Made by a program: the position numbers and the translations under genes
The notes under the pieces: model-generated
What the model was told of the DNA's origin: nothing
Database searches by the model: none
The model's input: only the letters and a program-made list of their open reading frames with translations
Assembly: GCA_050998755.1 (NCBI GenBank)
Contig: JBPCPW010000041.1
Coordinates: forward strand, 1 to 19,439
DNA: 19,439 nt
From: JAXDLW01 sp050998755
GTDB lineage: Bacteria; Chloroflexota; Dormibacteria; DASZGP01
Direction of reading: 5' to 3'
Shown here: positions 6,168 to 12,456 of the stretch, one piece after another
How positions within the stretch are numbered: the first letter of the stretch is position 1
How the letters are laid out: each line of letters starts with the position of its first letter

Positions 6168-7490
6168 TTGATCCAGGCAGTAAGCAACTCCTTCCGCGTC
6201 CCTGAGCTGAGGCGGAAGATCCTCTTCACGATCGGCATGATCGTGGTCTTCAGGACCCTGGCGCATATCGCCGTCCCGGGCGCCGACAAGGTGGCGCTCG
6301 AGAGGCTCTTCAAGGGTAACGGCGTCCTGGGGCTGCTCGACCTGTTCTCAGGCGGTGGCCTGTCGCGCTTCTCAATCACCGCCATGGGGGTCAACCCCTA
6401 CATCAACGCCAGCATCATCATGCAGCTGATGACCGTGGTCTCCGAGCGCCTCAAGGAGATGCAGAAGGAGGGGGAGTACGGACGCAAGCGGATCACCCAG
6501 TACACGCGCCGCCTGACCGTCGTGCTGGCCCTGGTGCAGGCCTTTGGGTTCATCTCCCTGTTCTCCAACCCCTCGGTCGGAGTGCTAAAGAACCCGACCG
6601 CGTTTGACTACCTGGTGGTCATGACCACGCTCACCGCCGGCACCATTTTGCTGATGTGGATCGGTGAGCTGATCACCGAGTACGGGATCGGCAACGGGAT
6701 CTCGCTGGTCATCTTTGCCGGTATCGTCGGGCGCTTCGGACCCGGGCTTGGCGGCTTCGTCAGCAATGGCGCCCAGGGGGCGATCGGAGGACTGATCATC
6801 TTCGCCATCCTGGCCCTGCTGGTGACGATGTTCATCATCTACGTGCAGCAGGCGGAGCGCCGCATCCGCATCCAGTCCGCTCAGCGTGTGGTGGGGCGCC
6901 GCGTTTACCAGGGGCGGAGCAGCCACCTGCCGCTCAAAGTCAACCTGGCCGGGGTCATCCCGATCATCTTCGCGCTGTCGATCATGTTCTTCCCCACCAT
7001 CGTTGGGAACTTCTTTGCCAACAGCACCGGCACCATGCTCCACTTCAGTCAGGGGGTCACGCGCTACTGGCAACCCACCGGTCCCAACATCGGCTGGGAC
7101 CTGATCTACAACGGCACCTACTTCATCCTCATCGTGGGCTTCACCTTTTTCTATACCGCGGTTGTCTTTGACCCCGTAGAGACGGCCGATAATCTCAAAA
7201 AGCAGGCCATCTTCATCCCCGGGATCCGGCCCGGGCGTGCCACGTCTGAATACCTCGACAAGGTCATGACCAGGATCACATATGTCGGTGCCCTGTTCCT
7301 CGCCCTGATCACCGTTGTGATCCCGCTGGTTGCCGGCCAGATCGCCTTCGGCAGCGCCGCCAGCCGTAACAACGGCGTCCTGTACCTCGGCGGTACGGCG
7401 GTGCTGATCGTGGTTGGCGTCGCGCTTGACACCATGAAACAGCTGGAGACGCAGCTGCTGATGCGCCAGTACAAAGGCTTCATAAAGTGA
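6168..7490 (+). CDS. secY: Protein translocase subunit SecY
   Basis: SecY is the channel subunit of the SecYEG preprotein translocase in the inner membrane. The 440-residue product has the ten hydrophobic segments expected. Conserved stretches are VNPYINASIIMQLMT after TM2, KEGEYGRKRITQYTRR in the first large cytoplasmic loop, GIGNGISLVIFAGI, the RRIRIQSAQRVVGRR loop, PLKVNLAGVIPIIFA, and FIPGIRPGRATSEYLD before the last helices. The predicted start is TTG at 6168. No ATG or GTG lies between it and the conserved N terminus, so the rare start is likely. The GTGA overlap with adk suggests coupling. Confidence 0.97.
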   Translation: MIQAVSNSFRVPELRRKILFTIGMIVVFRTLAHIAVPGADKVALERLFKGNGVLGLLDLFSGGGLSRFSITAMGVNPYINASIIMQLMTVVSERLKEMQKEGEYGRKRITQYTRRLTVVLALVQAFGFISLFSNPSVGVLKNPTAFDYLVVMTTLTAGTILLMWIGELITEYGIGNGISLVIFAGIVGRFGPGLGGFVSNGAQGAIGGLIIFAILALLVTMFIIYVQQAERRIRIQSAQRVVGRRVYQGRSSHLPLKVNLAGVIPIIFALSIMFFPTIVGNFFANSTGTMLHFSQGVTRYWQPTGPNIGWDLIYNGTYFILIVGFTFFYTAVVFDPVETADNLKKQAIFIPGIRPGRATSEYLDKVMTRITYVGALFLALITVVIPLVAGQIAFGSAASRNNGVLYLGGTAVLIVVGVALDTMKQLETQLLMRQYKGFIK

Positions 7491-8143
7491 CGCTCCGCCT
7501 GGTCCTCTTCGGCGCCCCGGGATCGGGCAAAGGGACCCAGGGTCCCTTCCTGGCCGAGAAATACGCCATCCCCCAGGTCAGCACCGGCGAGATTCTGCGC
7601 GAGAACGTGCGCAACGGGACCGACCTCGGCGTCGTCGCTGAGGGCTACATGTCGGTGGGCGACCTCGTTCCCGACGATGTGATCGTGAACATGGTTCGGC
7701 AACGGATCTCAGAGCCGGACGCGGCCAACGGCTTCCTCCTTGACGGCTTTCCCCGGACCGTACCCCAGGCCGAGGCGCTGGACGACATGCTCAAAAAGCT
7801 GGACTCTCCGCTGCACTCCGTGGTCTACCTCAAGGTGTCCCATGAGGTGCTCGAGCGACGCCTCGGCGGTCGCTGGACGTGCCCCAAAGATGGCCGCGTA
7901 TACAACGAGGCAGAGCTCGGCGACCGTCGCACCTGTGAGGACGATGACGAGCCGCTGGTGCAGCGTGACGATGACCAGCCCGAAGCCGTGAGCCGCCGGA
8001 TCGAGGTCTACACCGAGCAGACCGCCCCGGTCCTGGATTACTACCGCCCGCAGGGTAGGGTGCTGCAATTCGACGGGGAGCGCAGCGTCGAGGAGGTCCG
8101 TGAGGAGATCGTGTCCCAGCTGGACGAGGTGTCGAAGAAATGA
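7487..8143 (+). CDS. adk: Adenylate kinase, long-lid form
   Basis: Adenylate kinase interconverts ATP, AMP and ADP in the cytoplasm. The P loop GAPGSGKGTQ is at residues 9-18, the AMP-binding region has STGEILRENV, and FLLDGFPRT is at 83-91. The LID covers about 128-163 and ends with QRDDDQPE. Zinc-binding Adks use four Cys, or three Cys plus Asp, in this lid. Here the corresponding positions read C132-x2-D135 and C150-x2-D153, so two cysteines are replaced by Asp. The length of 218 residues is normal for the long form. The start is GTG at 7487, overlapping the secY stop, and the stop overlaps the map ATG. The secY-adk-map-infA order is common in Gram-positive-type genomes. Confidence 0.96.
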   Translation: MTLRLVLFGAPGSGKGTQGPFLAEKYAIPQVSTGEILRENVRNGTDLGVVAEGYMSVGDLVPDDVIVNMVRQRISEPDAANGFLLDGFPRTVPQAEALDDMLKKLDSPLHSVVYLKVSHEVLERRLGGRWTCPKDGRVYNEAELGDRRTCEDDDEPLVQRDDDQPEAVSRRIEVYTEQTAPVLDYYRPQGRVLQFDGERSVEEVREEIVSQLDEVSKK

Positions 8144-8886
8144 TCACCATCAAGTCCAAGGCTGAACTGAAGCTCATGCGCGACGCCGGTCGGCTTCTCG
8201 CCGAGGTCCTCGACGAGCTCGAGGAATACTGCCAGGCGGGGGTCACGACCAACGAGATCGACCGCCAGGCCGACCGCCTGATTCGCCAGCGAGATTGCAC
8301 CCCCGGCTTCCTGGGCTACAACGGCTTCCCCAAGAGCCTGTGCATCTCGGTCAACGAAGAGGTTGTGCACGGCATCCCAGGTAGCCGCCTGATCGAGGGC
8401 GGCGACCTGGTCTCGCTGGACTGCGGCCTGGTCTACAAGGGCCTGTGGGCTGACTCGGGCCGCACTGTGATGGTCGGCGAGGTGACCCAGGAGGCCAGGA
8501 AACTGGTTGATGTGACCCGCAAGGCCCTCGAGGCGGGCATCGTGCAGGCGGTCCCCGGCAACCGCGTGGGCGACATCTCCGCGGCGGTCCAGAAGGTGGT
8601 TGAGGCCGGCGGTTTCTCGGTGGTGCGCAACTTCGTCGGCCACGGCATCGGCCGCAACATGCACGAGGAGCCCCAGGTTCCCAATTTCGGGGTGCCCGGC
8701 ACCGGGCCGATGCTCAAGCCGGGGTACGCCCTGGCCATCGAGCCGATGGTCAACGCGGGCACCCACGAGGTGGAGATGCTTCCCGACCGCTGGACGATCA
8801 TCACCGCGGACGGCCGGCTCTCGGCCTACTTCGAGCACACCGTGCTGATCACCGAGGAGGGGCCGGTGGTCTCGACGGCGGCATGA
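8140..8886 (+). CDS. map: Methionine aminopeptidase, type I
   Basis: This dinuclear-metal peptidase removes the initiator methionine from nascent proteins. All five metal ligands of the pita-bread fold are visible: D94, D105, H168, E201 and E232. The substrate-contacting H77 (VVHGIP) is also present. The motifs are SLDCG, WADSGRT, FVGHGIG, AIEPM and FEHTVL. With 248 residues and no N-terminal zinc-finger extension, it is the compact type Ia. The ATG overlaps the adk TGA as ATGA. After its stop there is a 69-bp gap with a promoter before infA, so map appears to be the last gene of the upstream translationally coupled set. Confidence 0.97.
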   Translation: MITIKSKAELKLMRDAGRLLAEVLDELEEYCQAGVTTNEIDRQADRLIRQRDCTPGFLGYNGFPKSLCISVNEEVVHGIPGSRLIEGGDLVSLDCGLVYKGLWADSGRTVMVGEVTQEARKLVDVTRKALEAGIVQAVPGNRVGDISAAVQKVVEAGGFSVVRNFVGHGIGRNMHEEPQVPNFGVPGTGPMLKPGYALAIEPMVNAGTHEVEMLPDRWTIITADGRLSAYFEHTVLITEEGPVVSTAA

Positions 8887-8904
8887 ACTCGTTTTTGGGC
8901 TCCT

Positions 8905-8933
8905 TTGAGTTCGCGGTGAACGCGGACTATACT
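8905..8933 (+). promoter_or_regulatory. Predicted sigma70-type promoter upstream of infA
   Basis: The gap between map and infA holds a -35 hexamer TTGAGT at 8905-8910 and a -10 hexamer TATACT at 8928-8933, separated by exactly 17 bp. Against the TTGACA/TATAAT consensus, four of six and five of six bases match. The surrounding DNA is AT-richer than its neighbours. A start near 8940 would leave a 5' leader of about 16 nt before ATG 8956 or 28 nt before ATG 8968. This is a prediction from sequence only. Confidence 0.65.
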
Positions 8934-8955
8934 TGCAGTTCGTCCTTTCTCGGCG

Positions 8956-9183
8956 ATGGCGCGCGCCATGGTTGAGGAGAGGGTGGTGGTTCTGGGGACG
9001 ATCGTAGAGCCGCTGCCGAATGCTCTTTTCCAGGTCGCCCTGGAGAACGGACACAAAATCCTGGCCCACGGGTCGGGGGGTGTGCGCAGCCATCACCTGC
9101 GGCTCCTCGCCGGGGACCGCGTCAAGATCGAGGTCACGCCGGAGAATCCCGGCCGGGGCCGAATAATCGAACGTCTGAAGTAG
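8956..9183 (+). CDS. infA: Translation initiation factor IF-1
   Basis: IF-1 is an OB-fold protein that occupies the ribosomal A site during initiation. The 75-residue product contains GTIVEPLPNALFQVALENGHKILAH and LRLLAGDRVKIEVTP with a closing RGRIIERLK (landmarks). The family's common HISGKMR turn reads HGSGGVR here, a small local divergence. Two in-frame ATGs are possible, at 8956 and 8968. The second gives 71 residues, close to the family norm, while the first gives 75. Neither has a convincing Shine-Dalgarno. The gene sits just downstream of a predicted promoter and 11 bp before rpmJ. Confidence 0.93.
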   Translation: MARAMVEERVVVLGTIVEPLPNALFQVALENGHKILAHGSGGVRSHHLRLLAGDRVKIEVTPENPGRGRIIERLK

Positions 9184-9194
9184 AGAGAGAACAT

Positions 9195-9311
9195 TTGAAG
9201 GTCAGGGCCTCAGTCAAGAAGATGTGCAAGGACTGCAAGATAATCCGCCGCCACGGTGTGGTGCGCGTGATCTGCAGTAAGGACCCGAAGCACAAGCAGG
9301 TCCAGGGATGA
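9195..9311 (+). CDS. rpmJ: 50S ribosomal protein L36, zinc-binding type
   Basis: This 38-residue gene uses a TTG start at 9195 and stops at TGA 9309-9311. The product begins MKVRASVKKMCKDCKIIRR and continues HGVVRVICSKDPKHKQVQG. Zinc ligands are C11, C14, C27 and H33, in the family spacing C-x2-C-x12-C-x5-H, so this is the zinc-plus form. Length matches the usual 37-38 residues. A GAGAGAGA run at 9183-9190 can serve as a weak ribosome binding site. The position between infA and rpsM is standard, although rpsM is separated here by 166 bp holding a repeat. Confidence 0.95.
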   Translation: MKVRASVKKMCKDCKIIRRHGVVRVICSKDPKHKQVQG

Positions 9312-9352
9312 GCGGCTTCCGCCCCCTGGACGGCGATACGTGCGTCGGGACC

Positions 9353-9468
9353 GGCCACCTCGTGGCCTGCTGCGATGCTCGCTCACGTACTTCCGTGTAC
9401 GCTCGCTCCGCTTCGTGCTCCCTCCTTCGTCTAGCCGCCCAGGCTGACGGAATCCACCTCATCTCGGG
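9353..9468 (+). repeat. Structured intergenic repeat, copy 1 (rpmJ-rpsM gap)
   Basis: This element fills most of the 9312-9477 gap. It begins with a perfect hairpin, GGCCAC (9353-9358) and GTGGCC (9362-9367) around a CTC loop. After 18 bp comes the core palindrome CGTAC (9386-9390) and GTACG (9397-9401). Identical heptamers CTCGCTC flank the core at 9378-9384 and 9402-9408. Downstream are TCCCTCCTTCG (9419-9429), identical to copy 3, and AATCCACCTCATCTCGGG (9451-9468), close to copy 2. It ends only 9 bp before the rpsM ATG. No run of T residues follows the hairpins, so it is not a standard intrinsic terminator. Confidence 0.75.
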
Positions 9469-9477
9469 ATCTAACTG

Positions 9478-9855
9478 ATGGCGCGTATCGCCGGCGTCGA
9501 CATCCCCCGCGACAAGCGCGTGGTGATCGCCATGACCTACATCTTCGGCATTGGCCCCACCACCGCGAAGAAAGTCATCGCCAGCGCCAACCTGGACCCC
9601 GACACCCGCGTCAGCAAGCTCACAGACGAGCAGGTTGGACGGTTGCGCGAGGTCGTCGACAAGCAGCTCAAGGTTGAGGGTGAGCTTCGCCGCGAGGTGG
9701 CGCTGAACATCAAGCGCCTGATGGAGATCGGAACCTATCGTGGGCTGCGGCATCGCCGTGGGCTCCCGGTCAGGGGCCAGCGGACCCGCACCAACGCACG
9801 TAGCCGACGGGGCCCGAAGCGAACCGTGGGCGTGCGTAGGAAGAAGGGTAAGTAG
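9478..9855 (+). CDS. rpsM: 30S ribosomal protein S13
   Basis: S13 sits in the head of the small subunit and contacts P-site tRNA and L5. The 125-residue product begins MARIAGVDIPRDKRVVIAMTY (in part) and has the helix-two-turn-helix FGIGPTTAKKVI. It also has EVALNIKRLMEIGTYRGLRHRRGLPVRGQ (landmarks) and a basic tail RSRRGPKRTVGVRRKKGK. Length and motifs are normal. Its ATG has no clear Shine-Dalgarno and follows the repeat copy 1 closely, so its translation signal may lie within the repeat's tail. It leads the alpha cluster genes rpsK, rpsD, rpoA and rplQ. Confidence 0.97.
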   Translation: MARIAGVDIPRDKRVVIAMTYIFGIGPTTAKKVIASANLDPDTRVSKLTDEQVGRLREVVDKQLKVEGELRREVALNIKRLMEIGTYRGLRHRRGLPVRGQRTRTNARSRRGPKRTVGVRRKKGK

Positions 9856-9861
9856 AGCTAG

Positions 9862-10257
9862 ATGACGAAGAAGAAAAAGGTAGTTCGCACTCGCCGCCGC
9901 GAGCGCAAGAACATCGCCGTGGGCCAGGCCCACATCCAATCGACGTTCAACAACACGATCATCTCGATCACCGACAACGACGGCAACGTGATCTCGTGGG
10001 GCAGCGCCGGCGGGCACGGCTTCAAGGGCTCACGCAAGAGCACGCCTTTCGCCGCCCAGACGACCGCCGAGGCCACCGCCCGCAAGGCGATGGAGCACGG
10101 CATGAAGACCATCGAGGTATTCGTCAAGGGTCCCGGGTCGGGGCGCGAGGCCGCCATCCGCTCGCTACAGGCCGCGGGTCTCGACGTCACCTCGATCAGC
10201 GACGTCACGCCGATTCCCCACAACGGCTGCCGTCCCCCCAAGCGTAGGAGAGTCTGA
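9862..10257 (+). CDS. rpsK: 30S ribosomal protein S11
   Basis: S11 forms part of the platform near the mRNA exit and E site. The 131-residue product has a basic leader (MTKKKKVVRTRRRERKN) and the strands GQAHIQSTFNNTIISITD. It continues with WGSAGGHGFKGSRKSTPFAAQ, VFVKGPGSGREAAIRSLQAAGL and the C-terminal DVTPIPHNGCRPPKRRRV, all family landmarks. It begins 6 bp after rpsM. The stop overlaps the first base of the rpsD ATG, and an AGGAG for rpsD lies inside its final codons. Confidence 0.98.
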   Translation: MTKKKKVVRTRRRERKNIAVGQAHIQSTFNNTIISITDNDGNVISWGSAGGHGFKGSRKSTPFAAQTTAEATARKAMEHGMKTIEVFVKGPGSGREAAIRSLQAAGLDVTSISDVTPIPHNGCRPPKRRRV

Positions 10258-10883
10258 TGCCAGGCAAGATCGATGCGGTGTGCCGCATCTGCCGCCGTGA
10301 GGGCGACAAGCTCTTCCTCAAGGGGGAGAAGTGCTACACGAAGTGTGTTTTCGAAAAGCGTCCGTACCCCCCCGGCCAGCACGGCCAGGCCCGCCGCCGC
10401 AAGGTGTCCGACTACGGCATCCAGCTGCGTGCCAAGCAGCGTGCCCGCAAGATCTACGGCGTCCAGGAGACCCAGTTCCGCAACTATTACCAGGAAGCCT
10501 CCACCCGCAAGGGTGAGACCGGCCTGGAGTTGCTGCGCCGGCTCGAGCTCCGCCTTGACAACGTTGTCTACCGTGCCGGTTTCGGTAGCTCGCGGTCTGA
10601 AGCCCGCCAGCTGGTCGCCCATCGCCACTTCGCGGTGAATGGCCGGACCGCCAACGTCCCGAGCATGCGCCTGCGCGTCGGTGACGAGGTCACCGTCCGT
10701 CCCCGCAGCAAGGACATCGAGCCCATCCAGCGATCCCAGGAAATGCTCAGCAACCGCCCCCGGCCCGCGTGGGTCGTCGAAGGTGGCAGCCAGCTTTCCG
10801 TTCGTGTGGCCCAGGATCCCGCGCGAGACGAGATGGAGACGCTCATCGAAGAGCATCTGATCGTCGAGTTCTACTCACGATGA
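10257..10883 (+). CDS. rpsD: 30S ribosomal protein S4, zinc-binding form
   Basis: S4 nucleates assembly of the 16S 5' domain and, in several bacteria, controls translation of the alpha operon. The 208-residue product has four N-terminal cysteines (C9, C12, C26 and C30) in CRICRREG and KCYTKC, marking the zinc form. YPPGQHGQARRRKVSDYG follows, and the S4 RNA-binding domain is in RLDNVVYRAGFGSSRSEARQLV (landmarks). The start is ATG 10257 with AGGAG at 10246-10250, six bases upstream. The gene sits in front of rpoA as in Gram-positive-type alpha operons. Confidence 0.97.
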   Translation: MPGKIDAVCRICRREGDKLFLKGEKCYTKCVFEKRPYPPGQHGQARRRKVSDYGIQLRAKQRARKIYGVQETQFRNYYQEASTRKGETGLELLRRLELRLDNVVYRAGFGSSRSEARQLVAHRHFAVNGRTANVPSMRLRVGDEVTVRPRSKDIEPIQRSQEMLSNRPRPAWVVEGGSQLSVRVAQDPARDEMETLIEEHLIVEFYSR

Positions 10884-10915
10884 CCCTGACTTTGAACCCC
10901 GAGGAGGTCGCCACC

Positions 10916-11902
10916 ATGTCAATGACCATCACTGAAACGCCACCGCCCGCCCCCGCACCCCGTCCGGTGGCACCCCAGGTCAAGGTCGTGGAGACCACCG
11001 AGGACTATGGCAAGTTCGAGATCGAACCGCTGGAGCCCGGATTTGGCACCACGCTGGGTAACTCCCTGCGCCGTGTGCTTCTGTCCAGCCTCAGCGGCGC
11101 GGCCGTCACCTCCGTCTCAATTGACGGTGTGGCGCACGAATTCAGTTCCATCCCGCATGTCCGCGAGGATGTGACCGAGATCCTGCTCAACCTCAAAGGC
11201 CTGAACCTCATCTCCCACACCGAGGAGGCGGTTCGCCTTTACCTGGACGTGAAAGGACCGAAAGAGGTGACCGCAGCGGACATCAAGTGCCCGAGCGACG
11301 TCGAGGTGGTCAATCCCGACCTGTACATCTGCTCGATCGACGACAAGTCGACCACCCTGCGCGCCGAGCTTGTTGTCGAGCGAGGCCGGGGCTACGTCCC
11401 TGCGGACCGCAACAAGAAAGAGGATCAGCCGATCGGAGTCATCCCGATCGACGCGATCTTCAGCCCGGTGGTCAAGGCCAACTTCATCGTAGAGAAGACC
11501 CGCGTGGGCCAGGAGACCGACTGGGACAAGCTGGTCCTCGAGCTCTGGACCGACCGCACCATCAAGCCCGAGGACGCCGTCAGCGATGCGGCGCGCATTT
11601 TCACCCGCCACCTCGACCTCTTCGCCCGCTTCGGTGAGAGCATCAGCGCCCCGCCGCCCGCGGCGAGTGGTGGCGCCGGCCCCCTGGCCGACGTCCCGGT
11701 CGAGGAGCTCGAGCTCTCCGTCCGAGCGCTCAACTGCCTCAAGGCCAACGACATCACCCGCATCGGCCAGCTCCTGGGCAAGCGCGAGGACGAACTCCTC
11801 AGCCTGCGCAACTTCGGTAAGAAGTCGCTGGACGAGATCAAGGAGAAGCTGGTCGAGCGTGGTTTTGTGCCCGCCGACCAGATCGACTCCGCGTTCGCGT
11901 AA
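10916..11902 (+). CDS. rpoA: DNA-directed RNA polymerase subunit alpha
   Basis: Alpha dimerises to nucleate RNA polymerase assembly and contacts upstream promoter DNA and activators. The N-terminal domain has YGKFEIEPLEPGFGTTLGNS followed by LRRVLLSSLSGAAVTS. The C-terminal domain starts near residue 260 with VEELELSVRALNCLKAND and has REDELLSLRNFGKKSLDEIK. A Pro/Ala/Gly linker separates them. I chose ATG 10916 because GAGGAGGT at 10901-10908 lies 7 bp upstream, giving 328 residues. ATG 10880 overlaps the rpsD stop as ATGA and would add 12 residues; it is a real alternative. The frame extending to 10769 is an rpsD shadow. Confidence 0.96.
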   Translation: MSMTITETPPPAPAPRPVAPQVKVVETTEDYGKFEIEPLEPGFGTTLGNSLRRVLLSSLSGAAVTSVSIDGVAHEFSSIPHVREDVTEILLNLKGLNLISHTEEAVRLYLDVKGPKEVTAADIKCPSDVEVVNPDLYICSIDDKSTTLRAELVVERGRGYVPADRNKKEDQPIGVIPIDAIFSPVVKANFIVEKTRVGQETDWDKLVLELWTDRTIKPEDAVSDAARIFTRHLDLFARFGESISAPPPAASGGAGPLADVPVEELELSVRALNCLKANDITRIGQLLGKREDELLSLRNFGKKSLDEIKEKLVERGFVPADQIDSAFA

Positions 11903-11917
11903 GCCGAGAAACCTTCA

Positions 11918-12271
11918 ATGCGTCACAACAAATCCGGCCGTAAGTTCGGCCGCACCTCGTCCCACCGGCAGGCGATGACCCGCAACCAGGTCACGTCGCT
12001 GCTGCGCGCCGGTCGGATCGAGACCACCGAGGCCAAGGCCAAGGAGTTGCGGCGCTGGGTCGAGAAGGTGATCACCACGGCGAAGGCCGGGGACCTGGCC
12101 GCCCACCGCGCGATCAGTAGCGAGGTCACCGACCCGGAGGTCGCGACGCGCCTGTTCGAGACCCTGGTGCCACGCTTCAAGGACCGGCCGGGTGGCTACA
12201 CGCGGATCATGGCCAAGGGCCCCCGCCAGGGTGACGGCGCGCCAATGGTCCTAATCGAGCTGGTCGAGTAG
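11918..12271 (+). CDS. rplQ: 50S ribosomal protein L17
   Basis: L17 lies at the polypeptide exit region of the large subunit. The 117-residue product begins MRHNKSGRKFGRTSSHRQAM, the hallmark of the family, with RNQVTSLLRAGRIETTEAKAKELR next. It ends GGYTRIMAKGPRQGDGAPMVLIELVE, also typical (landmarks). It follows rpoA by 15 bp. The TAG at 12269-12271 is followed by a 185-bp gap with two GC hairpins and repeat copy 2. A subset of transcripts may therefore end or be processed here, before truA. Confidence 0.97.
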   Translation: MRHNKSGRKFGRTSSHRQAMTRNQVTSLLRAGRIETTEAKAKELRRWVEKVITTAKAGDLAAHRAISSEVTDPEVATRLFETLVPRFKDRPGGYTRIMAKGPRQGDGAPMVLIELVE

Positions 12272-12316
12272 ATGGGCGTCTTGACCCGCTGCGCGGCCAA
12301 CCTCGGCGTCGTCGCC

Positions 12317-12331
12317 GGCCCCTTCGGGGCC
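12317..12331 (+). terminator. GC-rich hairpin downstream of rplQ (weak terminator or processing site)
   Basis: GGCCCC at 12317-12322 and GGGGCC at 12326-12331 pair perfectly around a TTC triloop, 45 bp after the rplQ stop. The stem is very stable for its size, but the bases after it are not T-rich, so intrinsic termination is not clearly supported. It could slow polymerase, protect a 3' end after processing, or belong to the neighbouring repeat. Its counterpart is not evident in the other two repeat-bearing gaps. Confidence 0.3.
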
Positions 12332-12343
12332 TCCTGCGGCGCC

Positions 12344-12447
12344 ACCCGCAAGCGGGTACCCGCACGTACTTCGTGTACGCTCGCTCCGCTCCTCGGCAAC
12401 TCCTTGATCTTGGCTCGCGGATCGGGCCAATCCATCCCATCTCTGGG
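12344..12447 (+). repeat. Structured intergenic repeat, copy 2 (rplQ-truA gap)
   Basis: The first hairpin pairs ACCCGC (12344-12349) with GCGGGT (12352-12357) around AA. The core CGTAC (12365-12369) and GTACG (12375-12379) follows after 7 bp, around a TTCGT loop. The downstream heptamer CTCGCTC (12380-12386) matches copy 1, while the upstream heptamer is missing. GATCGGGCC (12420-12428) is shared with copy 3, and AATCCATCCCATCTC (12429-12443) differs from copy 1 at two of fifteen positions. The copy ends 9 bp before the truA GTG. It is shorter between hairpin and core than the other copies. Confidence 0.7.
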
Positions 12448-12456
12448 CGGCGCATC

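Noticed and set aside
9214..10017. Minus-strand frames crossing the repeat copies that show similar peptides (AYTEV, AYTKYV, AYIRYV)
   Set aside because: The similarity comes from the shared palindromic repeat DNA. The frames differ in length and otherwise consist of antisense ribosomal sequence.
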